Assembly: GCA_022605405.1 (NCBI GenBank)
Contig: JABYQQ010000007.1
Span: forward strand, 2,534,437-2,598,436
Origin: Earliella scabrosa
Lineage: Eukaryota > Basidiomycota > Agaricomycetes > Polyporales > Polyporaceae
Reading direction: 5' to 3'
Length of the DNA stretch: 64,000 bases
Every line of letters begins with the position of its first letter. The stretch's first letter is position 1. The notes under the pieces are model-generated. The model searched no databases. It saw only the letters and a program-made list of their open reading frames with translations, and was not told the origin of the DNA. Below are positions 46,538-58,913 of this stretch, piece by piece. Made by a program: the position numbers and the translations under genes.

Positions 46538-47928
46538 ATGCCGCCTCATCTGCCAATATCAACATCGGGACGCTCTCGGTCAGGGCCGAGACCTCGTAAA
46601 CATACTCTGCCAGACGCGGTAAGACTCGTGCTCTCCAACATCCTTTCTCTTATCTCCTCACACGACGCCGCACAGCTTGCGCTGGCATCCCGCACCGCAT
46701 ATGCAGTCGCCTTCCCCCACTTCCTCTCAGACATCTCCCTTGGTGGCCTGTACTACAAGCCGAGCAGCAGCGCCGTGTCCCAGCTCAAGGCCTTCTGCAA
46801 CTTCGTCCTCGCACCTGCGCCTTGCTGGCATGGCGCCGCAACCGCTCGACTCGATGCGCTTCGCAGTTTGGAGATCATACGCGATGCTGTGCGCGTGAGG
46901 CAAGATGGGATGCGGGTCGTCGACGCCTCTGCCGTCTCTCTCCTCTCCTCCGTCCTCCAACGGGCTCAAAACCTCCAGAAGGTCACGCTATGGGGCTCAG
47001 ACGCGCTCTTCACCGCGTGTCCCGACTTTGCCCTAGGCAGTAGCCCATCTATCCACACACTCGTCCTCGGCGGCGACATCGCGCCAATCCCCACCCTCGC
47101 GAAGGCATTCCCTCACGTCCATTCTCTCGAGGTTGTGACAGGAGGCGGGGCATGCGTGCCAGAATGGGCGTTCGCTGCTCCCGAAGCTGACCCGGAGGCG
47201 CTTGGTCCACGGCGGAAGACCCTTGAACGTGTCGATGCTGGATTCCCCATCCTTCCACTCGCGTGCCCCGTCAGGCGCGTCGACCTCCGCAACCCCATCG
47301 TGTCCGACCTAGACTCCATCATCACCGCCCACACGTTCTTGTCGGAGGCGCGTCCGGTTGTGCTCTCGGCGTCCATGAGCGCGACCGTGCTGCCGGAGCA
47401 CATCGGCACCATGCTGTACTCGACCGGGCCGAACATGAGGTACCTCGATCTAGTAGGAGACCGGTGCGAGGATCTGCAAGATGGGCTGTACTGGATGGTA
47501 CGTTACTTGCTTGCACGCTCACGAGAGATGTCCTGAAGATCTTTCGCGCTACTCAGAACAATGTCGCGCAAGGGCTTCCCCTCATCACCAACGTTTCCCT
47601 CCGCGGTATCTCGCTCTCCGTTACCCCCGCCATCGTGTCGACAATCATGACACCCAAATGCCAGCTATCTGCGCCTGCGCCAGTTCCCACTTCTCCGAAG
47701 CAGCCCACCGACCTGACTGCGCTGGCGCGGCTCATCGCTGAGAGCGCACCCTCCCTCCAGTTCATCGCCATCGACCTGTCGGCTGCCAAGGACGCGAGCG
47801 ACACGGGACGTGCGTGGTTCCGCGTGCACGAAGTGGGCGCGGGCGGTGCGCGCAAGGTGCAGAAGATCGGCGAGCAGGAAGGACGTGCAATCGTCGCGAC
47901 GATGAGGGGGTTCAACCGTTACGACTGA
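46538..47928 (+). CDS. F-box/LRR-like protein
   Basis: Two exons, 46538-47497 and 47557-47928, encode 443 residues. An F-box-like start (LPDAVRLVLSNILSLISSHD) is followed by irregular leucine-rich segments (LQKVTLWG, IHTLVLGGD, MRYLDLVGD, LQFIAIDLS), the usual form of Agaricomycete F-box/LRR proteins. Such proteins generally recruit substrates to SCF ubiquitin ligases. It is GC-richer than the block A/B genes and is not one of the duplicated families. It is therefore more likely ordinary host sequence between the two parts of block B. The reading frame is intact. Confidence 0.72.
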
Positions 47929-48441
47929 GATTCGTTCCAGGTCCGTGCATGTGGCGTGTTGTCCTACGATACGTGTGCTAACCCGAGCCTCGATTGTAGC
48001 ACTCGTTTGGACCTTTGATGACTACTCATAGACTATAGAACGTCGACCACCATAGTCTGCACTGACTGGATAGACTAGATCGATCTCCCGCGCTGGCGAG
48101 CTAATACCTAATGCTTGCCCGTCTCACCCCTACCATAGACTATATTTGCCTCTGCATGCCTTACCTCACTACACTTGTTATCCCTTGCTACCCTTCGTAT
48201 CGCCTCCCTCCAGCCTATGAGGAGACCACTGCCTCTATAACTGTGCACCGTTCAGGTTTCTCGCTATCGGTCTGTCGTTCTCGATCTCGCGTTCAATATG
48301 CTCTCTCTCGTCCTGATCGTGTCGTCACGTTGTTGTCGTAGTAATACATGTATAATCGCCGTGCACTAGATATCGCCAGCTGCTTCTGCTCCGTACAACC
48401 GCTTATGAGTCGATCGTCGATCCCCACGTTCTGCCGTTGGC
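47929..48441. other. Intergenic
   Basis: Nothing supportable. Confidence 0.45.
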
Positions 48442-49510
48442 TCAGTAGCTCAAGCCTTTCGCGCCTTCCAACGCACCGGCCACGTCGGCGAGGTGTCGCG
48501 CGAGCCCATCTGCCATCGCACCGCTGTCGGACGTCACGTTAATCTACAATGCAGGGCAAGGTAGGGGTGGCCGCATCCCTCTATTAGACATGCGTACGGC
48601 GTGGCAAGGAGGACGACACACGCACCATGTCGAAACCCTCCTTCACGCGCCTGGCAGCCTGTGTGCCCGAGATGCAGTAAATCGCGCTACGTGCAGAAAG
48701 GGCAAGGTCTGTCAGCGACATCCATGCAAAGCGGAGAGGACGTCCGCACGCACCACTTTTTGTTCTTCGCGTGCGCGGCGGCGAGGATCTGCTGGATCAT
48801 CTTCTCGACCTCGGGGTGCGGGTCGGGCGAGGGCGGCGGGAAGCCGTGCGAGAGCGAGAGGTCGTACGGGCCGATGAACACTCCGTCTGGCATCCACAGC
48901 GTCAGCGTGAGTTGGCATGCGACATTGACGGGAACAGGGGAACTCACCGACGCCATCAACGCTGAGGATCTCCTCGAGGTTCTGCATGCCCTCGCGCGTC
49001 TCGATCTGGAGTAGGACGAGCACGGCGTCGTTTGCGCTCGCGAGGTAGTCGGACGCGGACACGCCGGGCCCCCAGGCGAGCTGCGTGAATGGGTTCCCGA
49101 ACCCGCGCACGCCCTGCGGCGGGAAGCGCGCGGCGGCGACAATGGCGGCGGCTTGCACGCTGCTGTTCACCTGTGCAAGGACGGAGACGCGTCGTCAGCT
49201 CTACTTCCACCTTCAGCTCCACCTCAACGGCTTCTAGTGCTTGCTCGCCAGTACCCGCAAGGAAGGATCGCGTCCTCGTCCTCATCGCCTCGAGAGCCCA
49301 TTGAGATGCAAGGCAGGCACTCACCATGGGTACGACAATGCCCCTCGCGCCCGCGTCAAGTGCGTACTTGATCTGCCATCCCGCGCTCTCGTTCGCGCAC
49401 GTACCCGTCGCGGGGATGCGCACGATCGTGCTCGGGGCGTCAGGCCCGAGCCCCGCCACGGCGTGCACGATCTCCCCGGCGCCCGGTCCGTCGGGCACAC
49501 GTACGGCTTG
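48442..49510 (-). pseudogene. HpcH/HpaI aldolase, 3' part
   Basis: Class II pyruvate-aldolase family member. Minus-strand exons show GEIVHAVAGLGPDAP, STIVRIPATG, WQIKYALDAGARGIVVPMV, then RFPPQGVRGFGNPF, LLQIETREGMQNLEEILSVD, DGVFIGPYDLSLSHGFPPP, AAHAKNKK, and after introns AIYCISGTQAARRVKEGFDM with VTSDSGAMADGLARHLADV. This is the full C-terminal three quarters of the enzyme, including the substrate and metal-binding glutamates. The matching 5' part lies at 51.83-52.0 kb, separated by oxysterol-binding-protein sequence. This part alone has no lesion that I saw, but it lacks its own start. Confidence 0.75.
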
Positions 49511-51848
49511 AACGTGTCCTCGGGGCAGTCGTTGAGCGTGATCGCGAACGGCGTCAGGTTGAACGGTGATGGCGGCTTCACCGAGTTGCGCCATGGGAGG
49601 ATGTACTCGTTCGACGCCGAGGGCGAGTTCGGTCCGTCCATCGCGACGTCGGGATGCAGCTGCCCAACCCCAGTCCCGACTTGGCGCGCGACGAGCTGGC
49701 TGTTCCACCGGCCTGTGATCTCGTACATAACGTTACCGTGCGCGTCGGCGACGTACCCAGAGATCTCGAAAGCGTCCTTGCCGCGCCAGCCACGGGGCTT
49801 GAACGTAAGCACGCACTGGTCCCCAGTCCTGTGGTTCGTGATCTACCAACCAGAGCGTCAGATCCTCACATCACAGCCCGTCGAGGGCAGGTACACGTAC
49901 CACCATGTCGCCGTAGTGGTCGATCGTGGGCGAGCCGAGAATGAAGCCCGAGATGTTCGTCGTGACCTTCTTCCGGCTGTAGTGCTCTACGACGCGGCCC
50001 TTGACGTGCGGCCCCTTCGCCTTCGGGTAGTCCGGCGCGCGCTCCTCGGGCAAGAGCAGCTCAGCGTGCGCGATGCCCGTCGGCCGGATCTCAAACGACT
50101 TGCCCATGAACTTGTTCTGCGCGTCGACCTTGCCGTAGTAGCGCCACATCGGGGACTCGGTCCAGCACGCGGAGATGGGAGGGTGGTGACTAACTTGCTC
50201 CGACACGTAGCGGTACTGTTTGTCGTGCCGGACGTACTCGAACGTCTCGCTCTTTATGCAGTGCCCAAAATCAGCGCAGTCCTGAGCGGTGAGAAGGACA
50301 GGTACGTATGAGCATCGGATTGAACGGCTTGGCGATACGCCCGATCGTCGACGACTAGTTTGACATTGCAAACGCCGCGACGAATGCAATCCGCCGATGG
50401 GGGTCGTTCTCAGCGTACGCGGCGTCCACTATGTAGACGATTAGTCAGTTCACATGCACATGTCGTTGTACTCAGTAACAAGGGGACTCACAGCACTCTG
50501 AGAACTCCATATCCTCCGCCATGCGCTGCAGCATGCTCGTCGGTTCATTGAAGAACACCGGGAACGAGATCTCCGTCAAGTCCTTCCCAATGCTATTCTT
50601 CAGCACCGCCCACAGGCTCGTAGGGGGCCTATCGTCCGACGAGATCGAGAGCCGATCCCGCAGCTTCAAGTATCCCGCGTACACCTCCCTGCTCAAGAAG
50701 AACTGCGCCGGCGCCGGCTGGATGAGCGACTTGGTGATCACCAGGTTCGGGAGTGTGTTCGCCTCGATCGCGTCAAAGAACTCGTCCTCTTCGTCTGTAT
50801 CCCCCTCGTTGTCTTGCGCCAGCGCCGACCCCGCACTCGGCGCGTTCCCCATGATGAGCGAGAACGGGTGCGCGGCCGAGCCGGGTGCGGGCAGTCCTGC
50901 TGAAATGACGGACGAGCGCCTGCCGACCGTGCGCTGTGCGATCGTGCCTGTCGGGGACGGCATGCCTTCGAACCCTGGCGACTCAGGCTTCGCGGTCGTC
51001 GGCGACGCGACCGTGGGCGTCATGACCACCTCCGCCGAGGGTGACGACACGAGCTGCGACGGCCGTTTGCGGACGGTGCCCTCCTGCGCGACGCTCAGGG
51101 CGCGGCTCCTCCGGCGGAACCTGCTCCTGAGCTCCCGCTCGAGCATGTCGCCCTCGCGCACGACCGCCTGCAGACTCTCCTCCCAGATGTTCTGCCGTTC
51201 CCGTTCCCGCTCGAGCTTCGACTTGTACCACTCCTCGCGCTCCTTGACCATGCTCACGTACTATGTCAGCATCCCGGACACGGACGTGAACGTGTCGTCG
51301 ATCGCCTTATTGAGCTCCGCCGCGCGCGGAGACCCCGGCGCCTGCTTTGGGAGGCTGGAGAGCAGCTGTGACGCGAGCTCGACCTGGGCGAGTAGCGCGT
51401 TGCCCTGCAGCTCGAACGAGTTCGCGTGCGGCGGGATCTGCTGCGTCGAGTCCGTGTCCGACGTGTCCTCGTTCTCCTCCTGCTCATCCTGGTCGTGGGG
51501 CACTTCCGATGCTTCCTTTCGGTCCTCCCCGCCCGACGATGCGTCCCCACCAGCCGAACTGGTGTTCGAGATGAGACCGCTCGGAGCGCGGTCCTTGCGC
51601 CTGTGCGTGCTGCTGATGGACAGCGAGGGCTTGAGGCTGGGCGTCTCGCTCTCGCCACTTCGGCGATCATGGTGCTCGCTCTCGCGCTTCGCGAGTTCCA
51701 TGCTCTTCTGAAGCGCCGTAATCCAGCGCGATGCTTCGACTGGGTGATTCGCCTTCAGGTACCACTTCTGGATGGACGAGTGCCCGCGGGAGGGGGTTGA
51801 GTGCACCTCGAATCGCAGTCCGGACGTGCCAGTCGGGGTGGAGGCCAA
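49490..51848 (-). pseudogene. Oxysterol-binding protein (PH + ORD) fragment
   Basis: Begins in the last part of a PH domain (QKWYLKANHPVEASRWITAL), continues through a long linker with [11 protein letters not shown], and enters the lipid-binding ORD with [20 protein letters not shown]. The ORD carries the family signature EQVSHHPPISACW and FNLTPFAITLNDCPEDTFKP. Two in-frame stops are visible: TAG after SGMLT, and TAG where a conserved Tyr is expected before SSTIGRIAKPFNPML. Both ends are cut: the PH start is missing, and the ORD stops at PTD, without its usual C-terminal tail. Such proteins move sterols and phosphoinositides between membranes. This copy cannot. It fills the gap between the two aldolase parts and is on the same strand. 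Confidence 0.75.
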
Positions 51849-51990
51849 TCATGCCGTGCTCGCAGTCGATGGCGACCCAGGAGAGATGCGGAGATGCGGA
51901 GGCGGCGGCGCGTGCGCTGAGGGCCCCGGGAGGGTGAGCCATGCGCCGAAGGCGGGCTTGGAGGCGCGGAAGGCTTAGAGGAGAGGGTGG
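51830..51990 (-). pseudogene. HpcH/HpaI aldolase, 5' part
   Basis: Reads MSSLAHPLL, then a TAA, then AFRASKPAFGAWLTLPG, a one-base shift, and ALSARAAASASPHLSWVAID with CEHGMIGLHPD. These are the expected first 60 residues of the aldolase found at 48.4-49.5 kb. The continuation expected next (PGAGEIVHAV) appears only at about 49.5 kb. A nonsense codon plus a frameshift mark it as decayed. Confidence 0.65.
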
Positions 51991-51999
51991 GCGAGCGAG

Positions 52000-54349
52000 G
52001 ACATCGTGGTGGTGAGTACACCGGGAGCGGTGGAAGCGCGATGAAGTATTGGGCTGGTTGGGGGGAAGCGGGGCTGTGGTAGGAATTGCTAGGGATAGCT
52101 CGCCGGTTTGTAAGTGTAGGGTTTGGACTCGGACGAGGGGGACGTCATGAGGACGACGGTGCGGGCCGTGAGTTGCCCCTGTGTTGGCCTGCTGAAATAA
52201 TGCGCCGTTGTATCGATGATGGAGTCGATCTCGTGGGATACGGCGAGATCAACCATGTTCGAAGACTCTGGCAAGGAAATTGCAAGGTCCATCGAGGAGA
52301 GCCAGTTGTTGAAGAGGCTGCGCCGTCGCTCGGGATCATCTCAACGGACAGCATACGGCTTGTGAGTGAACGGCACTCATATCGTATGCAAACTGGACTA
52401 TCGCGCATTCACCTTGTACGGGTGTGTGCGACATAGCGAAAGTAGCCTCAAATTCGGTTTCCAGCTCGGGAATTGGTTCGTATGCGTTCACGACCATCGT
52501 GGTTGCAGCAGAGATGACCAGTACTGCTGCGACTTTCGCGACTGCAAAGGAAGTGGCGGCGGCGACTGAATCAGAGCGGGTCAGGGTGTCTACCAAACGA
52601 ATGGGTTTTGGGAAGACTTCCGAATGGCGGAGGATAAGCTGCTTCTACTTCTAGAGGGAGGCGGAAGAGATGGCGAAAGCGCATCTTTGATCGAAGACGG
52701 ATCGCACTCGGTATCGCTGGCTGTGCGATTGGTGGTGGAAACTACAATGACCATTAAGACTATGAATTGAGCGTGACGGTACGCGCGAGACGTACCGGTA
52801 GAGAGAAGGTCTCCTGCGCATTGAGGAAAAAGGGTGCATCACTAGCTGGTGAGCCGAAGGCGGGATGTTGCAAGCCGATAGCTAGGGATCCGAGTGCAAC
52901 GTTTGCAGGCGCCCTGTCATGCTGATGTCGCGTTTTGACGGGTGCTTGCCGTTCACTCCAAGTCAGCTTCGCGCCTGCGTGAATACAAAGTTATTTTAGT
53001 TAATAAACAGATGAAAAACTGAGAATTGTTCTACCAGCTTCAAATCCGGTTCCGGCGCAGGTTTCCCCTCTTGAGGCCTCCATCGCATCGAAATATTTGA
53101 CGATGTTCTTGGGTTGAAGCTTGATAGAGGGGTGAACGGTATCGATGGGCCCAATATTGTCCTCTTTAGCCAGTTTCGTGGGCACGTTAGATGCGGCTAA
53201 AGGCGCAAGGGCGGACGGGTGAAGCGCATCAACCGACAAATGCAATGATGTGCCAATGGAGCACTCACAGAAGCGCAGTTTTAGCTACACTAGTCGCGAC
53301 ACAGCAGACGGTCGCAGCGGGGACGGGAGGCTATGTAATTCGTCGGGCCAAGCAGCTGTAGGGGCTTTATTCACAATTGGAGCTTTGCCAGGGCCGGAGG
53401 CGAGAGATGATGTCATCGAGTAGGGCGTGGTGCTCCAGATATCCCGGGCTTCATCGTCCAAAGGGCGGGAGACAGTGCTGAAGCAAGTCGTGCATGAATA
53501 ACTGGGACATGGATTGTCTCGAACTGCGCGATAGGCTCACATCAGCGAGAGGACTCCTTCTAGACGGAATAGTGGACACTCGTACCTTCGATGCGCTGCA
53601 TGACTAAGACGTACGACGTCGGTCTACATAGTTGGAAGTCGTCCACTATCGAGTTCATACATAGCATTAGATACTTACTTTATCGCGAGCATTGGTGACG
53701 ACGAGCGTCACAAAGGAGGTTGACGATTATGCTGGAGAGGTGTAGAAGGGACCCTTTCTCCCGACAAAGACACTTTCACCGCCCAGCTAAGTTGAATGAA
53801 TCGACAAGCTCGTTCTGCCCACTACATCAACGATACGACATGGGTGAACGAGGGTAATGTTAGTATCCTGGACATCACCAATAGTGTGCTGAATCCTACG
53901 ATAGACTCGGACTCGCGCACACACCGTTCAATATCAAAGAACTAACCGTATATCATATCACTTCGCCTGCGGCTCCTCCACACCGCTATCTTCAATCGCC
54001 TGTATTTTGGAGTTGTGGGTGTCCTTGTCGCAGGTAGGAGTTGTGTCGCGCGCATTGACCGTGTCTTGGTATAATGGCGTATATTCAATGCTGGATAGAC
54101 TGATATGCAGATGAATTGATGATAATGTGGTCAAGCGAGGAAGTTGTAAACGTGAACAACACGGAGGAGGGTCGTGGTCAAGATTCAAGACGTTGGGCCG
54201 AATGTAAGCGCCCGTCCTCGAATCGCTTAGTAATAATGATAGGGTTGGCGCTTACACACCTTGGACATGCATCGTTGATGGCAACCGCTTGGAGCTTCCC
54301 TTCATACTCATCCACCATCCTCGCCATTCTCAAGCGGCTAAACTAATTT
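52000..54349. other. Long region without a gene
   Basis: No ORF with a motif and no plausible splice chain on either strand. Possibly degenerated coding DNA or intergenic space. Confidence 0.5.
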
Positions 54350-55130
54350 CAACGCTACTTACGGTCTAGGTTTGGACGTCCTCGAGACGGCCGTCAACAA
54401 CGGAAACGCAGTGCGAGGTTCTCAACCAGTACGCAACGAAACTTACCGCTTTCGACTCAGGGCCACTTCAACTCTGTGGTTGGTCTTGACAATGAGCTCT
54501 GTCCTGCTGTGTGGATTCTTTGCAGACGGTATGTGATCTAAACCTGACTATCGACGAGTAACGCTTGCTGACAATGATTTGTAGGACAAACTAACAACAA
54601 CTCAGTCCTACTCAATCACGGTGAACCCGGTGTAGGACAGTCCGTCATTGCTGAGGGTATCGCGACGTCAACCGCGACGCTCATTGCACGCCTCTACTCC
54701 CTTGAATCGACTACGCTCGTGGCGGGTGTCAAATACAAGGCTCTTCTGCCTGGACGAAATCAAGAAGGTCGCACAAGACGGTCCCAGTGTCATCCTGTTC
54801 ATCGACGAGCTTCACGTGCTCGTGGACGGTCAGGGCGCAAAGGGTATCGGCATGGACGCGGTCCATTTGGTTAAGCTTCTCCATGTACGTGACAAACTTT
54901 GTTATGTTAGCACGACGACACTAGCCTAGTATCTTAGGTACATCGAGAAGTACCCTGCTCTCCAACGTCAGTTCGCTCGGGTTCTTGTTGAGGGGCCAAT
55001 CGTAATACTATCCACAGCTTACGTGGTGTCCGTGAGAAGTATGAAGTCCACCGTGCAGAACAGCGTCCTGACTACCCATATCCTCAAAGCGCACGTCCCT
55101 GTGAACATGGAACGACATCGCCGATGATGC
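54350..55130 (+). pseudogene. HSP104/ClpB disaggregase relic
   Basis: Fragments of the first AAA+ module in order but in shifting frames: LLNHGEPGVGQS (Walker A with the essential Lys changed to Gln), ARLYSLESTTLVAGVKYKA, GPSVILFIDELHVLVDG (Walker B), GMDAVHLVKLLH, YIEKYPALQRQFARVLVEGP and LRGVREKYEVH. At least two frameshifts separate them. The family is a hexameric ATPase that dissolves protein aggregates. This copy is dead and lacks the second AAA+ module. Confidence 0.7.
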
Positions 55131-56144
55131 TCAATGACGAGATGGACTACTATTCCCTCGAGTTCGCGCTTCCCAACATGACCGAGAATGCCGGTGGCGA
55201 CGGATCTGACGCGAGCTTCGTGCTACCGAGACAACCTGCTCTTTGCAGCAAGTTAAGCTCTACCAGGCTATGATCTGCATGCGACTAGCTCCGAACATGG
55301 CTACAGGTCAAATCAATCCACCGACAGCGCGAACTACTCTCCACGTACAATCAGTTACCCCATTACATTAGATGGCTCGAGCGAGTAGTCATTGGCGGGC
55401 ATGACCAACAAACACTCCACGTGCTCACACGTAACCCGGTCGATACCACCACCGTCGCTCAAGTAGGGGCTCCTGCTGTCGCAGTCAATGAAGATCAAGG
55501 TGCGCTTCTACAAAGCCATCTTCGTCATGCAGGTTGTCGCGGTCCGCCGAATATGCCGAAGTCCTCGACAACATGGACAAGAGTATCCCCCTCAATGGGT
55601 CGTGACAAGACGACAGGCCGTCACGCGTGGAGTACAAGGTCAAGGAGTGTCTCTGGGGTTCGCGGAGGACATGCATGTAGCGTTTGACTCGTTTCGGCCC
55701 GACAACCAACTCACGTTCTACGTCCAACGATCCAGAGATCATCCGCCGCGGACGCATTGCCTCGATACCGACGCGAAGCGTCTGTGGACACGAAGAAAGC
55801 GTGGTGACGATGTACATGAAGTTGAATATGCTCGCGCTGATGACGTATAGACTCGGTATAGAAATTGGGAGTCTCAATACTCCGTCGTATATGATGGATG
55901 TCTGCACAGGTTTCCATCGATTATGAACACATTCTACAGATCATCGATATACATTTCAATCATCAGGTTACAGTATGCAAAGACTTCTCAACAATCGTAC
56001 ATCTCATTTCTGCATTTCTTCGTCTTCTTGATTCTGATCTATAGTCTTTCTGTTCCCTCGTTCAATATCAACCGATGGTCAAGCCGGCTTGCTATTGAAG
56101 TACGTCAGAAGCTACTTTGTAGTACAGCTTGCAAAATGACTCAC
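55131..56144. other. Intergenic
   Basis: Overlapping ORFs on both strands (55421-55926) with no motif. Nothing supportable. Confidence 0.4.
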
Positions 56145-57769
56145 CTAGACCCGCGCACGAGCAGGACGACGACGCAACGCCTTGACAGGTATGTTCGAGT
56201 CGGTATTGGTCGCCTTGTCGGGGTTCTCTACGAACACGAGCTCACCCAATCCCTCTGGATCCGGGTTGCTCCCAGACGCCTCGACCATAACGCAGTCCTC
56301 GTCCTCTGCCCGCTTCACATCAGTGAGTTGGGCCACAGGGACGATGTCGGTGTCGCGACCACCTTCGACGTCATTGGCAGCACGTACTACGTCAACTTGG
56401 TGATGGTCGTCTTCGTGGGCGTTTGCATGGTCTTGGACCACAGCTGCAACGACTGGAGCTGCTTGAGGGGTGTCAGGTACCCCGAGTTGGTCCATATTCA
56501 AATCAGGGACGCTGTCTCCGTCTACTAGCACTGTCGCGGACTGGGCCACAGGGGGCCCTGTCGTGAGCGTAGCACTCTCGTGCACTGGCAATTAGTTTGT
56601 GAGTTGACTGGTTGGACGTCGTGTTGTATAGGCCACTCACCTTCGTCTCTACCATCATCCAATCTCCCAGGTCTCACCATGATATCAAGTTTCTCTGCTT
56701 CGGGTACGATCGGCTCCGGTGGCGGCATCTCGGGTTCCTCCCTAGCCTGAACACGGACAATATCCACCGGAAGCAACTGCGGATACCAATCCTTGCTTCC
56801 GACAACATACGCCACCGTGAACGAGAATGCCACTGCGTCACCTCGTTCCAGAAATGGAACGTCGCACTTGCGGATATCGATCGGGTGAAGCCCTTGCAAT
56901 CCGTAGACTTCGGGACGAGCGGCATTGGCGCGGTAAGCACGAGATCTCTTGTCTGCATTGATGACCCATCGATGGAGATGAGATGGCGGAGAAGGCTTGG
57001 GTTCACCGGACTTCAGCCGCACAAACATGGGAACCTTCATCCAGTAGCGGAATGTCGATCCAACACCGGCGCCAGACTGCCACTCACGCCGTGGTAGACC
57101 ATTCACGTTGAATCCAGGTACCTCGGCCATGAACTCGTCCATGGCCTGAAATATACACATTGTCAGTCACAATCCATGTCATGTATCTGTGTGAACAGGT
57201 CGACTCACCCCTTGTAAGAAGTACAGCTCAGAGTCGTCCTTTGTTTCCAGACAGTACGTATAGTTGCAGCGGTATGATGCGTATTTCTCCCTGTGCAACA
57301 TCGGTCAGTATAGTAACGAATATCACAAAACCGTGACTTACACTCTCTCTAACTCGACACCGGCTGGCGTCTTGGCCCCCTGCGGCACGAGGTTACCGCT
57401 ATAATAGTTGTCCGCGGTGGAGAATATACCCGCGAAACTGAACACGGCAGGTTGGGTCGTCCCGGGATGGCAAAACTGTTGAACGAACGTGAGATGACGC
57501 TGACTCCAGTCCACAGTCAACGTACGTACCACCCATTCGTAATCGCTGGCGCGGCGAAGTTCGACGCAAGGGGTTATTGACCTCAGCGAGTCGATGGCTG
57601 CCGAGAACGGAATATCGCTAACACGGAAGTGTTGTTCTTTCCAGTACTCGACAGTATCACGAATAGAGCGCATCTTGGAGGACAATGAACTGGAAGAACC
57701 GTGCAGACTCGACCACTGGAGCAGTCTTTTATATCTATCCTCGAAATATGGGAACTCAAGTTTCAGCAT
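56145..57769 (-). CDS. GD[IA]V-family protein of unknown function, copy B
   Basis: Four exons on the minus strand: N-terminal MLKLEFPYFEDRYKRLLQW to SDIPF; then QPAVFSFAGIFSTADNYYSG; YASYRCNYTYCLETKDDSEL; then FRYWMKVPMFVRLKSGEP, SHLHRWV, AYRANAARPEV, ERGDAVAFSFTVAYVVGSKD and WYPQLLPVDIVRV; and an acidic C-terminus ending RRRPARARV. Every conserved block is in the same order as in copy A at 9.7-11.3 kb, with matching intron positions. No enzyme motif is visible. The two shared aromatic cysteine blocks could bind something, but this is speculation. It lies between host-like pseudogenes and RNR large subunit B, mirroring copy A's place next to RNR large subunit A. Confidence 0.68.
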
Positions 57770-58262
57770 CGTTGGAAACGTTCGTCAGCACATCCACGAT
57801 CAAAGATGATTTCTCTGATGTATCGGAATTGACATCTGTACTGTGAACATAGGACAGATTGTCGGTGAGTGTGCCTGTCGCAGTCCGTGTCGTGACATCT
57901 TGATGTTCCTGTTCGTTCGTTTGTTCAGGCGATATCCCTCCGTCGATCAGATCCAAACAACGACCATTGTTCAGTGCTTCAAGCATGATGATCACGTAGA
58001 GTGCAAGTCTTGTCCTATCTCCATGACTAAGTGTCTAACTAAACCCATGATCATAGCGATCTACTGTACATGATCAAGCATCTCTATCTCATCATGATCC
58101 ATCTCGCCACCTATCTAGACTTGGGCCAATACCTTTGACCCATCAAGAGTCGTCCCTCAACTCCGTATGTTCAACGGGTAGTGGCCAGCCAGCGCACATA
58201 AAATGGGTCCTCGAACTGTTTCGGTGTGACCTTCGTATCTCTCTACCACCATCCGACGAAAC
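57770..58262. other. Divergent intergenic with TGATC/TCATGA motifs
   Basis: Contains CATGATGATCACG at about 57984 and CCATGATCATAGCGATC plus TCATCATGATCC at 58047-58102. It should hold promoters for the genes on both sides. No ORF is supported. Confidence 0.45.
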
Positions 58263-58877
58263 ATGCCTATGCGCGCCGGGAGCCGTGTAAGCATGCGTCT
58301 AACATTCGACTTGTGAACCCGTACTGATCATGCCGGCGACCGCATACAGGCCACTTCCTTGCAAATCAGACGGACTACCGATCAAGGAATAAGGGATTGG
58401 CATCGTAATGTTCACAGACAAGTTGCTACTGTGAGTTAATATCATTCTATCGTCCATGCCCATCTCCTGATCCTCCTTCAGGGGACATCGCGTCACTGTA
58501 TCACCGCTATCTTGTACCCGGTGGCTGGGTCAAGGTCCCGACTCATCCGCCTCACGGTCGACATACGAGAAGACGATGACCCTTCTGCAACTGGCTGGGC
58601 AGATGATGTGGAAACTCGACATTGGTTTCCCTATGGAACACATTCATGTCGGTTCGACTTTATCCCTGGGACTACATTTGCTCTGCCCAACCACTTCACG
58701 GTCCTCACGTCTCGCCGTCAGGAGGTATCAACTCCAAACCTCGCTGTTCAAAGACTCTGGGGACTCCATGTGCGTGGTAACGTGCTGGTCCTCCGCCATT
58801 CATCTCGCCGACCTATGCGAGTAACCAACTTCGCGTCCTTGGAAAAAACACTTGTCGACTTGATGATATCACGGTAA
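58263..58877 (+). CDS. Small protein related to the MYND C-terminal domain
   Basis: Three exons (introns GTAAGC...ACAG and GTGAGT...TTCAG) give about 165 residues with no upstream stop conflict. The region VETRHWFPYGTHSCRFDFIP, then FALPNHFTVLT, PNLAVQRLWGLHV and RGNVLVLRHSS resembles the C-terminal domain of both MYND proteins (PNEAIKSLTRDV, GTVLVLK), but there is no zinc finger. It may be a stand-alone version of that domain. Function unknown. A 20-bp sequence shared with 15.7 kb follows the stop. Confidence 0.55.
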
Positions 58878-58893
58878 GATTGGTGATAGCAAT

Positions 58894-58913
58894 GGCCCTC
58901 CGGGCAGACCTGG
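58894..58913 (+). repeat. 20-bp exact repeat, inverted copy at 15690
   Basis: Reverse complement identical to 15690-15709. It lies 17 bases past the stop of the small gene and can be read as GPPGRPG in one frame. Confidence 0.7.

Noticed and set aside
48956..49708. 250-codon minus-strand ORF as a single gene
   Set aside because: Its first third is a shadow of the oxysterol-binding-protein frame; only the aldolase segment is meaningful.
50521..51711. 396-codon plus-strand ORF
   Set aside because: It is antisense to the oxysterol-binding-protein sequence and is a GC-driven shadow with no motif of its own.
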